DNA of 64,000 nt from DATKFM01 sp046154965. GTDB taxonomy: Bacteria > Pseudomonadota > Alphaproteobacteria > Dongiales > Dongiaceae. This document shows, one piece after another, positions 27,411 through 35,075 of this stretch (position 1 is its first letter; each line of letters starts with the position of its first letter). Made by a program: the position numbers and the translations under genes. The notes under the pieces were generated by a model. The model was not told where the DNA came from and made no database searches. It worked only from the letters and a program-made list of their open reading frames with translations. The stretch spans positions 37,717-101,716 of the forward strand of contig JBJXDY010000054.1 in NCBI GenBank assembly GCA_046154965.1. The letters run 5' to 3'.

Positions 27411-27650
27411 CTACTTTCTGTCAGCGGCAAGATGATCGAGCACGAAGACCCGGATTGCGCTTGAGAGATTAGCCGGAGTCGACTGCGCGGTACGGGCGGT
27501 ATCGATCTCGGCCACGAGCTTGTTCAGCGACAGGCCGCGCGATTCGGCGATGGCTTTCAATCGATCCCAAAACGCCGCCTCCAGCGACAGGCTGGTGCGG
27601 TGGCCGGCGATACGGACCGAGCGCTTGCGGATGGTATGGGGATCGTCCAT
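27411..27650 (-). CDS. Ribbon-helix-helix domain protein (RHH_4 type)
   Basis: This 79-residue protein has RKRSVRIAGHRTSLSLEAAFWDRLKAIAE, the typical beta-strand plus first helix of RHH_4 proteins, followed by GLSLNKLVAEID. Such proteins bind DNA as dimers and often lie next to fumC in alphaproteobacteria, as here: it is downstream of fumC on the same strand with a 26-bp gap. DUF4169, often placed between them, is instead at 21.4 kb. The regulated target is unknown. Confidence 0.88.
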   Translation of the reverse strand: MDDPHTIRKRSVRIAGHRTSLSLEAAFWDRLKAIAESRGLSLNKLVAEIDTARTAQSTPANLSSAIRVFVLDHLAADRK

Positions 27651-27676
27651 CGGCGGCCGGATGGGCAGAGCCCGCG

Positions 27677-29080
27677 TTACTTGCGCGGCCCGATCATCTG
27701 CTCCGGCCGCACGAACTTGTCGAAATCCTCGGCGGTCAGGAACCCGAGCGCCACGGTGGCTTCCTTCAGGCTGGTGCCTTCGGCGTGGGCCTTCTTCGCC
27801 ACTTTCGCCGCCTTGTCATAACCGATATGCGGGTTGAGCGCGGTCACCAGCATCAGCGATTGATCCAAGAGCTGCTTGATCCGCGCGCGGTTCGGCTCGA
27901 TGCCGGCGACGCAATTGTCGGTGAAGCTGATGCAGGCATCTGCAATCAGGCGGCCGGACTGCAGCAGGTTGTGGATCATCACCGGCTTGAACACGTTGAG
28001 CTCAAAATGGCCCTGGCTGCCGGCGACGGTCACGGCGACATGATTGCCCATCACCTGGGTCGCGACCATGGTCATGGCCTCCGCCTGGGTCGGATTGACC
28101 TTGCCCGGCATAATCGAGGAGCCCGGCTCGTTCTCCGGCAGCAGGATCTCGCCGAGGCCGGAGCGCGGACCCGAACCCATGAGGCGCAGGTCGTTGGCGA
28201 TCTTCAGCAGCGATGCCGCCAGCACATTGTAGGCCCCCGAAAGCTCGACGATGGCGTCATGGCACGCCAGCGCTTCGAACTTGTTGGCGGCGGTGACGAA
28301 AGGCAGTTTGGTCAGCCGCGCCACCTGGGCGGCAAACTCCTCGGCGAAGCCGGCCTTGGCATTCAATCCCGTGCCGACGGCGGTGCCGCCCTGGGCCAGC
28401 GGGTAGATCCGCGGCAGGCAGCTCTCGACCCGCTGAATGCCGAGTTCGATCTGCGCCGCATAGCCGGAAAATTCCTGGCCGAGCGTGACCGGCGTTGCGT
28501 CCTGAAGGTGCGTGCGGCCGATCTTGATGATGTCGGCGAATTCCTTCTGCTTGGCCGCCAGGGCTCCGTGCAGATGCTTCAGCGCCGGGATCACGGAGCG
28601 CACGGCCTGTTCGCCGGCGGCGATATGCATCGCCGACGGGAAACTGTCGTTCGAGGATTGCCCCATATTGACGTGGTCGTTGGGATGCACCGGCGACTTG
28701 CCGCCGCGCTTGCCGGCCAGCATCTCGTTGGCGCGGCCGGCGATCACCTCATTGGCATTCATGTTCGACTGCGTGCCCGAACCGGTCTGCCAGACCACGA
28801 GGGGAAATTCATCGTCCAGCTTGCCGGCCACGGCTTCGGCCGCTGCGGCGGCGATGGCGTCGCCCAGCTTCCTGTCCAGCCCGCCGAGCTTCATGTTGGT
28901 CTCCGCGGCCGCCTGCTTGACCAGGGCGAGGGCGCGCACCAGCGGAATCGGCATCCGCTCGCCGCCGATCTTGAAGTTTTGCAGCGACCGCTGGGTCTGA
29001 GCACCCCAGTATCGTTCGGCGGGAACGGCAATGTCCCCCATGGAATCGCTTTCGATGCGGGTCTGCGGCGTGGCATTCAT
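27677..29080 (-). CDS. fumC: Class II fumarate hydratase
   Basis: This 467-residue cytosolic TCA-cycle enzyme interconverts fumarate and malate without an iron-sulfur cluster. Visible hallmarks are GSGTQSNMNANEV, HPNDHVNMGQSSND, the catalytic loop GSSIMPGKVNPTQAEA, and the second-site region GRTHLQDATPVTLGQE. ATG 29080 follows GGAGA and gives exactly the usual family length, so the extra 19 residues of the longer frame were dropped. It is followed by the RHH gene. Confidence 0.97.
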   Translation of the reverse strand: MNATPQTRIESDSMGDIAVPAERYWGAQTQRSLQNFKIGGERMPIPLVRALALVKQAAAETNMKLGGLDRKLGDAIAAAAAEAVAGKLDDEFPLVVWQTGSGTQSNMNANEVIAGRANEMLAGKRGGKSPVHPNDHVNMGQSSNDSFPSAMHIAAGEQAVRSVIPALKHLHGALAAKQKEFADIIKIGRTHLQDATPVTLGQEFSGYAAQIELGIQRVESCLPRIYPLAQGGTAVGTGLNAKAGFAEEFAAQVARLTKLPFVTAANKFEALACHDAIVELSGAYNVLAASLLKIANDLRLMGSGPRSGLGEILLPENEPGSSIMPGKVNPTQAEAMTMVATQVMGNHVAVTVAGSQGHFELNVFKPVMIHNLLQSGRLIADACISFTDNCVAGIEPNRARIKQLLDQSLMLVTALNPHIGYDKAAKVAKKAHAEGTSLKEATVALGFLTAEDFDKFVRPEQMIGPRK

Positions 29081-29164
29081 CGGGATCTCCGGCGGCAAAC
29101 GGCGCGCTTCTTTTACCCGTAAAAGGCTGACGGGCAAAGGCCGGCAAGGGGCGGTCCGGAGCCG

Positions 29165-29995
29165 CTAGGCCGGCCGGCGGGACAGGCAATAGCGGCCGCT
29201 ATGGAGCCAGCAGGTTTCGTCGCGCGAATGCTTGTCCCGGCGCAGCGACCGCACCGTGTCGTGATCGGACCTGATAAAGGCGCCGTTCAGGGCAGCCTCC
29301 GTCCCGGGATCGCGGCTGCTGATGCAAGGGATGAAGCCGCAACGGCCGAGGAGCTGCGCCTCGAACGCATCACCGCGCCGGGTGATCCTGAGGACGCGGC
29401 CCCAATTGTCCCGGGCCGTGAGCATCGACAGCAGGCGGCCGCCATCCGTTAACCGGTCCAGCCACGGCGGGGCCGGTTCGGTGACACCGGCATTGACGTA
29501 GATCGCGTCGACAGGGCCCGCATCATAGGTTGTGCCGTCGCCGCAGACCGACTGGACAGAGGGATAGGCCGCGAGATTTTGCTGCAGGCGTTCGGCCAGC
29601 TCCGGCTGGAACTCGACCGCGGCGACCTGGCCCCGGGGACCGGCGAGTTCGGCCAGGATCGCCGTATAGTAGCCGGTGCCGGTGCCGATATGCAGCACCC
29701 GGTCGCCCGGCTGCACCGCCAGCGCCGCCAGCAACCGCATATGCAGCGACGGCTCGCCATTGTTGATGCCTTTGACCGGATCGATGGCGACGACCACGTC
29801 CTGATAAAGCCGGATCGGGTCATTGTCCGATGTCGGCTCGTAACCACCTTCACCCAGCAAGAGCCAGGGTCCGGCTGAAAGGAATTTCTCCCGCGGCACC
29901 TTGGCGAAGGCTTCGACGATGCGCCGGTCGGCGACCTCTGTAATGCGCGCCAATTGCTCGGCATAGGCGCGCCGCGCTTGTGCAAGGCTCTTCAT
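29165..29995 (-). CDS. Protein-L-isoaspartate O-methyltransferase-like SAM methyltransferase
   Basis: The protein has 276 residues. The SAM-binding glycine motif is VLHIGTGTGYYTAILAELAG (about 100-119), preceded by SLHMRLLAAL in place of the usual QP-type substrate loop. VDAIYVNAGV and GGRLLSML complete the fold. The N-terminal part (RRIVEAFAKVPREKFL) fits the PCMT family. The lack of the canonical catalytic motif and the Cys/His-rich C-terminal 60 residues suggest a PCMT-like enzyme rather than a standard repair enzyme. The start overlaps the stop of the TfoX-N gene (ATGA), so the two are coupled. Confidence 0.85.
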   Translation of the reverse strand: MKSLAQARRAYAEQLARITEVADRRIVEAFAKVPREKFLSAGPWLLLGEGGYEPTSDNDPIRLYQDVVVAIDPVKGINNGEPSLHMRLLAALAVQPGDRVLHIGTGTGYYTAILAELAGPRGQVAAVEFQPELAERLQQNLAAYPSVQSVCGDGTTYDAGPVDAIYVNAGVTEPAPPWLDRLTDGGRLLSMLTARDNWGRVLRITRRGDAFEAQLLGRCGFIPCISSRDPGTEAALNGAFIRSDHDTVRSLRRDKHSRDETCWLHSGRYCLSRRPA

Positions 29996-30414
29996 CGGTT
30001 CTTCTTGGCCGGCCTCTTCGGCTGGGCTTGGCGGTCAGGCGCTTTCTTGGCCGGTTTCCGTGGCGCGGATTTTTTCGGCTTGGCCTTGGCGCGGCGGGAC
30101 ACTGCCAGGGATTTGGCCGCCCAGGCGCGCAATAGGTCAGGCTCTTCCAATACATCGGCCGGGCATTCCCAATAGGCGTTGATGGTTGCGGTCTGATTGC
30201 TCCGCCGGTAGCGGAACGGCTCCGCGCCTGCGGCCTCGAAATCGGGCCGGTTGGAATCGTCGGCTTTCAGATAGAAGATATCGAATGCGATGAGGCCGAT
30301 GATGAATCCGTTGAGATAAACGCCAAAGCCGCCGAACATCGGGCGGCCCTGCGCCTCGCCCAGGGGCGACAGATGGTCGAGCAGATAGTCGAGAAGCGGA
30401 TCGCTCTTGGCCAT
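29992..30414 (-). CDS. TfoX N-terminal domain protein with basic tail
   Basis: This 140-residue cytosolic protein carries a TfoX-N domain (PMFGGFGVYLNGFIIGLIAFDIFYLKAD, about 25-95). A Lys/Pro/Ala-rich tail follows (KPKKSAPRKPAKKAPDRQ and more), likely binding nucleic acid or an acidic surface. The TfoX C-terminal domain is missing, as in most alphaproteobacterial members, so a competence role is not implied. It is translationally coupled to the downstream methyltransferase. Confidence 0.88.
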   Translation of the reverse strand: MAKSDPLLDYLLDHLSPLGEAQGRPMFGGFGVYLNGFIIGLIAFDIFYLKADDSNRPDFEAAGAEPFRYRRSNQTATINAYWECPADVLEEPDLLRAWAAKSLAVSRRAKAKPKKSAPRKPAKKAPDRQAQPKRPAKKNR

Positions 30415-30434
30415 GACGGGAGCATAGCCCGGTT

Positions 30435-30469
30435 AAAAAGAAAGGGCGAGCCGCGCACGGCTCGCCCTT
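30435..30469 (-). terminator. Rho-independent terminator of the DUF1127-like gene
   Basis: On the minus strand an 11-bp stem (30459-30469 with 30442-30452) with a 6-base loop is followed by TTTCTTTTT. It lies 25 bp after the stop of the small gene at 30494-30727 and supports that gene being real. Confidence 0.9.
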
Positions 30470-30493
30470 GGTTACGCGCAATCGACGGACCGA

Positions 30494-30727
30494 TCAGATC
30501 CGGTGATCGCCCCAGCGATCCTTCCCCGGAATCGGGTCGAGGCCGATATCGCGGCGAAGATGATTGCTGAGGTGCTCCACCGGGGGTCCTTGCGTCCATC
30601 GCTTGGGTTTCAGCAGGGCCAGGACCGAGGGCGCCGGCTGTTTGCCGGACGTCGCTTCCGGTCGCGTCTTGCCGATGACCTGATGGGACGCAATGAGCAG
30701 TCCGATGAACGAAGCGGCGGTCTTCAT
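30494..30727 (-). CDS. Small protein with DUF1127-like C-terminus
   Basis: This 77-residue protein has a short hydrophobic start (MKTAASFIGLLIASHQVIG) and a basic middle. Its C-terminal segment, VEHLSNHLRRDIGLDPIPG, resembles the LSDRxLRDIGL motif of DUF1127 (YjiS-like) proteins. An excellent ribosome binding site (AAGGAG, seven bases before ATG) and a strong terminator downstream both support it. Small DUF1127 proteins have been linked to stress and RNA-level control in other alphaproteobacteria; here the role is unknown. Confidence 0.75.
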   Translation of the reverse strand: MKTAASFIGLLIASHQVIGKTRPEATSGKQPAPSVLALLKPKRWTQGPPVEHLSNHLRRDIGLDPIPGKDRWGDHRI

Positions 30728-31241
30728 GACAAAGTCTCCTTACAAGTTAGAAGTTGAAATCAGCATCGCTGGCTCGAGCTCTCCGCCGGACCGCCGGGCA
30801 AACCTCCGGCCTTCGCCAACTCGAGGTTTCGAGCGGCGTGGAGGAAGCCGACGGTGACGGTACGGCTGTCAGGGAGACTGAAGTGGCGTCTTCACATCGC
30901 GACTCCGTCCTTGCGGAACGGAATCACGCTCGCGGAATCGACTAACGGAAGCCGTCAGAAGCGGATTGGAACGATCTTTCGGGAGATCCTAGCAATCCAA
31001 GCGAGATGGAGACGCCTTTTCAGGCGCTCACCGACATCGGCCGTTAGGCTGCGCTGCAGCCTCGAAGAATCATACGGGTCATTGATGCTCTCCCCTCGCT
31101 GAGAAAGGATGGGGGAACTTAATGATTCGAACCGTTATCGTCAATCGCGAATGGCGGCGATCCGAAGATTCCTACGGAGGTGTGGCCGAGTTGCAACAGT
31201 CGCACGGCGCTGTGACCGAAGTCACTGACTAGCGATTTCAG
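30728..31241. other. 514-bp region between sspB and the DUF1127-like gene
   Basis: No gene was recognised. A possible minus-strand promoter (TTGACG, 17 bp, TAAGTT; 31144 to 31116) would give the DUF1127-like gene a leader of nearly 400 nt, long enough for a regulatory RNA or UTR-derived sRNA. A hairpin, GTGAC-CGAA-GTCAC, lies near 31210. A tRNA-like string near 31170 was considered and rejected. Confidence 0.4.
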
Positions 31242-31736
31242 CTATTTCTTACGGAAGGCGTCGAGCGTGATGACCTTCTCGTCCTTGCCATGCGCCGGAT
31301 TTTTTTCCGAGTTCTCGGCCTTCTCCGGCAGTTTGGCGGGAACGGACGCCTTCGGCGGCTTGGAGTCCTCCTCGCCCTCGCGGCGGGTTTGGAACTCGAG
31401 GCCGAAATTCACCGCGGGATCATGGAACGCCGTCACGGCCGCGAACGGCACGAACAGCCGCTCCTGCTGATTGTTGAAGCTGAGGGTGACCGCGAAACTG
31501 CTCTCCTCGATTTCCAAGGCCCAGAACTGGTATTGCAGGACGATGGTCATCGCCTCCGGATACTGCTGATGCAGCCAGTCGGCGATCTGCACATCCGGAT
31601 GGTCGGTGCGGAAGGTGATGTAGAAATGATGGTTGCCCGGCAGACCGCGTTTGCCCACATCGATCAACGCCGTACGCACGACGCCGCGCAGCGCTTCGTC
31701 GATCATGCGGTCATAACGTAGACGTTCTTGCGCCAT
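31242..31736 (-). CDS. sspB: SspB-family ClpXP adaptor
   Basis: This 164-residue cytosolic adaptor tethers ssrA-tagged proteins to the ClpXP protease. The substrate-binding domain covers about residues 1-115 (RGLPGNHHFYITFRTDHPDVQI, TIVLQYQFWALEIEESSFAVTLSFN, LFVPFAAVTAFHDPAVNFGLEF). A flexible acidic/basic linker follows. The extreme C-terminus, KVITLDAFRKK, is the ClpX-docking tail. GGGGAG precedes the ATG. The tmRNA gene that encodes the tag lies directly upstream on the same strand (about 130-bp gap), a striking functional pairing. Confidence 0.95.
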   Translation of the reverse strand: MAQERLRYDRMIDEALRGVVRTALIDVGKRGLPGNHHFYITFRTDHPDVQIADWLHQQYPEAMTIVLQYQFWALEIEESSFAVTLSFNNQQERLFVPFAAVTAFHDPAVNFGLEFQTRREGEEDSKPPKASVPAKLPEKAENSEKNPAHGKDEKVITLDAFRKK

Positions 31737-31869
31737 TACTCCCCGTTGAACTTATTCTGGGCGGCCGCTGCCTTTAGTTTTCCGCCAAGCGGGGCGCGCC
31801 TGTCAACAAGGTCCGGCCGACGATTCGGTCACTGCGTTGGCCCTCAACCCGATCTCCGTGGATCAAGTG

Positions 31870-32173
31870 TGGCGATCAAGTGGGGGGCTTCTGTTGCCCG
31901 GTGCCCCCCGGACCGCGCTTACCTAAACTAGTTAGGCAGCGAGAGCCATACGGTTATCGTTGGCACTTTCAGAATAGCCCGATAACGGTGGTACCATGCC
32001 GGACGAAAACCAAGCCTTTATTGCGCGCGTCGATCCTGCTTCGCCCCCAGAGTGGCCGCGGCTCGCATTCGCGCGAATCGCGGCTGAAGAAACTGGTGGA
32101 GGCGCCGGGTACTGCCCCCGGGTCCGCTACGCCTATGTCGCAGGGCGTTTATCGTCATAGTCGGTTGCCCGAC
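31870..32173 (-). ncRNA. ssrA: Circularly permuted two-piece tmRNA (alpha-tmRNA), tag ANDNRMALAA
   Basis: The acceptor piece comes first. It has a T-arm (CCGGG 32121-32117, 7-base loop, CCCGG 32109-32105), the acceptor strand CGCCTCC (32104-32098), then A and an encoded CCA ending at 32094. About 45 nt intervene. The coding piece starts GGGGGCG at 32048-32042 and pairs with the acceptor strand over 7 bp, including a G-U third pair, the alanine identity element. The tag frame is 31964-31932: GCC AAC GAT AAC CGT ATG GCT CTC GCT GCC TAA. A 7-bp G-C stem (31909-31903 with 31888-31882) closes the 3' part. The RNA rescues stalled ribosomes with SmpB; tagged proteins go to ClpXP via SspB. The outer ends are estimates. 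Confidence 0.93.
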
Positions 32174-32179
32174 AATTGA

Positions 32180-32208
32180 AATATATAGTGTCTTGCGCCG
32201 CGAATCAA
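32180..32208 (-). promoter_or_regulatory. Sigma-70-type promoter of ssrA
   Basis: On the minus strand, -35 TTGATT (32208-32203), a 17-bp spacer and -10 TATATT (32185-32180) lie directly before the tmRNA acceptor piece. Predicted transcription start is about 32173. Confidence 0.8.
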
Positions 32209-32290
32209 AGGCCCCGGCGGCCCCTATGGTGCGGCGCGATAGTTCCCGTTAATCTGCAATTCGCTGCAAATGATTCGCGGTTCCCTTAGA

Positions 32291-33229
32291 ATGGCGCTCA
32301 GCAAGGACCAGCAGGCGGAAGTCGACGCCCTCAGCACGGCGGCTTTACCCACCCGTCGCGCGACCGTGCCCGCGCTTGAAGAAATTCTCTACCAGGCGAT
32401 CCCCGTGCTCGATCACGGCTTCGTGCGCGTTGTCGATTACATGGGCGATGACGCGGCGATCGTGCAGGCGGCGCGGGTATCCTACGGCAAGGGCACGCGC
32501 AAGATCAGCGAGGATCGTGGTCTCATCCATTATCTCCTGCGGCACCGCCATACGACGCCTTTCGAGATGTGCGAGATCAAGTTCCATGTGAAGCTGCCGA
32601 TCTTCGTGGCCCGGCAGTGGATCCGCCACCGCACCGCCAATGTGAATGAATACTCTGCCCGCTATTCCGTTCTGGACGAGGAGTTCTATGTCCCGGCGCC
32701 CGAGCATCTGGCAGCGCAGTCGCAGATCAACAAGCAGGGCCGCGAGGATGCGTTGCCGGCCGCCGAGGCGGCCGAGATACTGGCCCTGATCCGGGGCGAG
32801 GGCGCGCGCGCCTACGGCACCTATACCAAGCTGCTGAACGAGACCGCCAAGGGCGAGGTGATCGACGAAGAGAGCAGCGGCATAGCCCGCGAGCTTGCGC
32901 GCATGGTGCTGCCGGCGAACATCTACTCGCAATGGTACTGGAAAATCGATCTGCATAACCTCCTGCATTTCCTCAGCCTGCGCGCCGACCCCCATGCCCA
33001 GTACGAGATCCGCGTCTATGCGGAAGCGATGCTGGATGTGGTGAAGCGCTGGGTGCCCATCACCTATGAAGCTTTCACCCAGCATCGGCTGAAATCCGTC
33101 ACCTTGTCCGCCGCCGCCTGGGAGGTTGTGAAGCGGATGCTCGCAGGCGAGGATATCGCGGAATCTCAGAGCGCTCTCGGTAAGCGAGAATGGCGCGAGC
33201 TGATGGCGGTGCTGGGGCGCTCAACCTAA
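32291..33229 (+). CDS. thyX: Flavin-dependent thymidylate synthase
   Basis: This 312-residue cytosolic enzyme makes dTMP from dUMP using FAD, NADPH and methylene-tetrahydrofolate. The diagnostic ThyX motif RHR-x7-S is present as RHRTANVNEYS (Arg112 to Ser122), followed by ARYSVLDEEFYVP. The C-terminal half shows ARMVLPANIYSQWYWKIDLHNLLHFL, with the conserved LP and dUMP-contacting residues. ATG 32291 gives the usual MxLSxxQQAE start seen in relatives; ATG 32270 is the alternative. No clear ribosome binding site precedes either. It is divergent from ssrA. Confidence 0.95.
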   Translation: MALSKDQQAEVDALSTAALPTRRATVPALEEILYQAIPVLDHGFVRVVDYMGDDAAIVQAARVSYGKGTRKISEDRGLIHYLLRHRHTTPFEMCEIKFHVKLPIFVARQWIRHRTANVNEYSARYSVLDEEFYVPAPEHLAAQSQINKQGREDALPAAEAAEILALIRGEGARAYGTYTKLLNETAKGEVIDEESSGIARELARMVLPANIYSQWYWKIDLHNLLHFLSLRADPHAQYEIRVYAEAMLDVVKRWVPITYEAFTQHRLKSVTLSAAAWEVVKRMLAGEDIAESQSALGKREWRELMAVLGRST

Positions 33230-33251
33230 GTACGGCATGCGGGGAAAGATC

Positions 33252-33902
33252 ATGGATGACGGTGCAGATGTCTGCGCGGTGCCCAGCGAATCCGCGCTGC
33301 GGGATGTCATGGGCCATCCCGGTGACGGCGCAGTCCGCAAGCAGCTCGCCCAGCTCGACAAGCATTGCCGGCGCTTTATCGAGCTGTCGCCGTTTCTCTG
33401 CATCGGCACGGCGGACAAGAATGGCAAGGCGGACGTGTCGCCGCGCGGCGATCCCGCGGGCTTCGTCCAGGTGATGGACGACAAGACCATCATCATTCCC
33501 GACCGTCCCGGAAACAACCGCCTGGACACCATGAGCAACATCATGGAGAACCCGAATGTGGGGATCTTGTTCATGATCCCGGGATTCGAGGATTCGCTGC
33601 GCGTGAACGGCCGCGCCACGATCGTGCGCGATCCCGAAGTGCTGCGGCAAGCGGCGGTAAACGGCAAGGAGCCGAAAGTGGCGATCCGCGTTGCCGTCGA
33701 CGAAGTTTTCCTGCACTGCGCCAAGGCATTCAAGCGCTCCCGGCTCTGGGAGGCCGATGCCAAGGTCGATCGCAGCGCGATGCCGAGCCTGGGGAAAATG
33801 ATCCTCGAGCAAATCGCCCCGCCGTCCAAGCCGCCCACGCCCAAGGAAGTGGCCGACGGCGACGAGTGGATCGAGGAGTCCTACAGGACCGGGATGTATT
33901 AG
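33252..33902 (+). CDS. Pyridoxamine 5'-phosphate oxidase (PPOX) family FMN-binding protein
   Basis: The protein has 216 residues from the ATG at 33252, which follows GGGGAAAG. The split-barrel core shows PFLCIGTADKNGKADVSPRGDPAGFVQ, then PDRPGNNRLDTMSNIMENPNVGILFMIPG and LRVNGRATIV, matching the MSMEG_1061-like PPOX subfamily that binds FMN or F420. An HCAKAFKRSRLWEAD segment near the end is typical of the group. It follows thyX after 22 bp. It is probably an oxidoreductase of unknown substrate rather than the vitamin B6 enzyme. Confidence 0.88.
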   Translation: MDDGADVCAVPSESALRDVMGHPGDGAVRKQLAQLDKHCRRFIELSPFLCIGTADKNGKADVSPRGDPAGFVQVMDDKTIIIPDRPGNNRLDTMSNIMENPNVGILFMIPGFEDSLRVNGRATIVRDPEVLRQAAVNGKEPKVAIRVAVDEVFLHCAKAFKRSRLWEADAKVDRSAMPSLGKMILEQIAPPSKPPTPKEVADGDEWIEESYRTGMY

Positions 33903-33944
33903 GCGTCCCGATTTCCGCCGCAAAGTCGAGCCAGAAAATGCTGC

Positions 33945-34463
33945 ATGGCACTTCCGGCGCGTCTTGGTTTCTCGTCTGCATTCGCACTCCTGGCTCTAAG
34001 TCCGGCGCTGGGCCGGGCCGAGGAACTTGCCACAAATCCGGCAAATGAGATTGGCAAGGCCGATCAGGTCTTTGTCGACAAGAGCGAGCGCCGGTTGGAC
34101 CTGCTCCGCGACGGTGCTGTGATTGCCAGCTTCCCGGTTATGCTGGGTTTCAATCCCGATGGCCACAAGGCACAGCAAGGCGACGGGCGCACACCCGAGG
34201 GCGACTATGTGCTGGACTGGCGCAATCCGCAGAGCCGATTTCACCTGTCCCTGCACGTCTCCTATCCGAATGCGGAAGACAAAGCGCAGGCAGCTGCGCT
34301 CGGCGTATCGCCTGGCGGCGACATCTTCATCCACGGCACACCCGCGCTCTATGCAGCGCTCGGAGGCAATTGGACGCTGGGGTGCATCGCCGTTTCCAAT
34401 GCGGATATGGACGTCGTCTGGAAGGCCGTGTCCGACGGCACGCCGATCACGATTCAGCCGTGA
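33945..34463 (+). CDS. L,D-transpeptidase (YkuD) family protein
   Basis: This 172-residue exported protein has a signal peptide (LGFSSAFALLALSPALGRA, about 6-24). The YkuD catalytic domain (about 40-172) contains the nucleophile region TLGCIAVSN with Cys147, and His130-Gly in IFIHGTP. GHKAQQGDGRTPEGDYVLD is the usual substrate-cleft segment. Family members cross-link or hydrolyse peptidoglycan stem peptides in the periplasm. It follows the PPOX gene by 42 bp. Confidence 0.9.
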   Translation: MALPARLGFSSAFALLALSPALGRAEELATNPANEIGKADQVFVDKSERRLDLLRDGAVIASFPVMLGFNPDGHKAQQGDGRTPEGDYVLDWRNPQSRFHLSLHVSYPNAEDKAQAAALGVSPGGDIFIHGTPALYAALGGNWTLGCIAVSNADMDVVWKAVSDGTPITIQP

Positions 34464-35075
34464 GGTTCTTCAGGCTTTCGCGCGGGGGTAGCCGGGCTTC
34501 GCCTGAATATATTCTTGACTTATAGGAAAAACAGCCTAAACTGGTCTACGCCGCAAACTTCGGATTGTCGCGGTCTCGATGTTGGACATTGTGTATCTGA
34601 ATACCATGTGCGTCCGCGCGTGAGGCGGCCGGCGAACAGCGGCGGCCGGCTTGGCTCCCGCTTGGCCGACACGGTAGCGGCGGGATTCCCTTGTATGGCA
34701 TCGATGTTGAAGAAAAAGGGTCCCTCGGAATCGTACTTTTCGCCGATTTGGCAAGGCGAATCATGGGCATGCCGGCGCGGAAAATCCCGGAAAATGCCGC
34801 AAACCCGCTGGGGCGCGGCGGGCCTCCCGCTGGACATCTTCAGCCGGCGGTTCCTCGCTTGGCATGGGGTCGATCTTACGCTTTGCCATGGACCGTAAGG
34901 GAAATTGCCATAGCGGCCCCCCTGAGTTTGCCCGCGAGCCTGAGTGAGGCAGGCCCAGTTATCTTTGATATTCGCGTTCAGTCGGATAACGGCAATCGCT
35001 GTAGGCAAGTTGAGAGTACTGCGCTGCCCTCGCGTGCAGTCAGTACTCTTGCAGGCGACTTCAGAGCTGAATCGC
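34464..35075. other. 612-bp region with a promoter-like site and a large hairpin, no recognised gene
   Basis: A plus-strand promoter-like sequence opens the region (next entry). Near the right end is an inverted repeat of AGAGTACTG (35013-35021) with CAGTACTCT (35041-35049), and an inner CTGC/GCAG stem. A 127-codon frame on the plus strand has an unconvincing composition and is not called. An unknown RNA or small protein cannot be excluded. Confidence 0.45.
34516..34543 (+). promoter_or_regulatory. Candidate sigma-70-type promoter without an assigned gene
   Basis: TTGACT (34516-34521), a 16-bp spacer and TAAACT (34538-34543) form one of the AT-richest spots nearby. No recognised gene follows on the plus strand before the convergent Mrp gene. 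Confidence 0.45.

Noticed and set aside
31165..31200. tRNA-like 5' string (GGAGGTGTGGCCGAG)
   Set aside because: It resembles the start of a Ser/Leu-type tRNA, but no matching anticodon arm, T-arm or closing acceptor strand follows.
34515..34898. Plus-strand 127-codon frame after a promoter-like site
   Set aside because: No ribosome binding site, odd Cys/Arg/Ser-rich composition and no family resemblance; kept only as part of an unexplained region.
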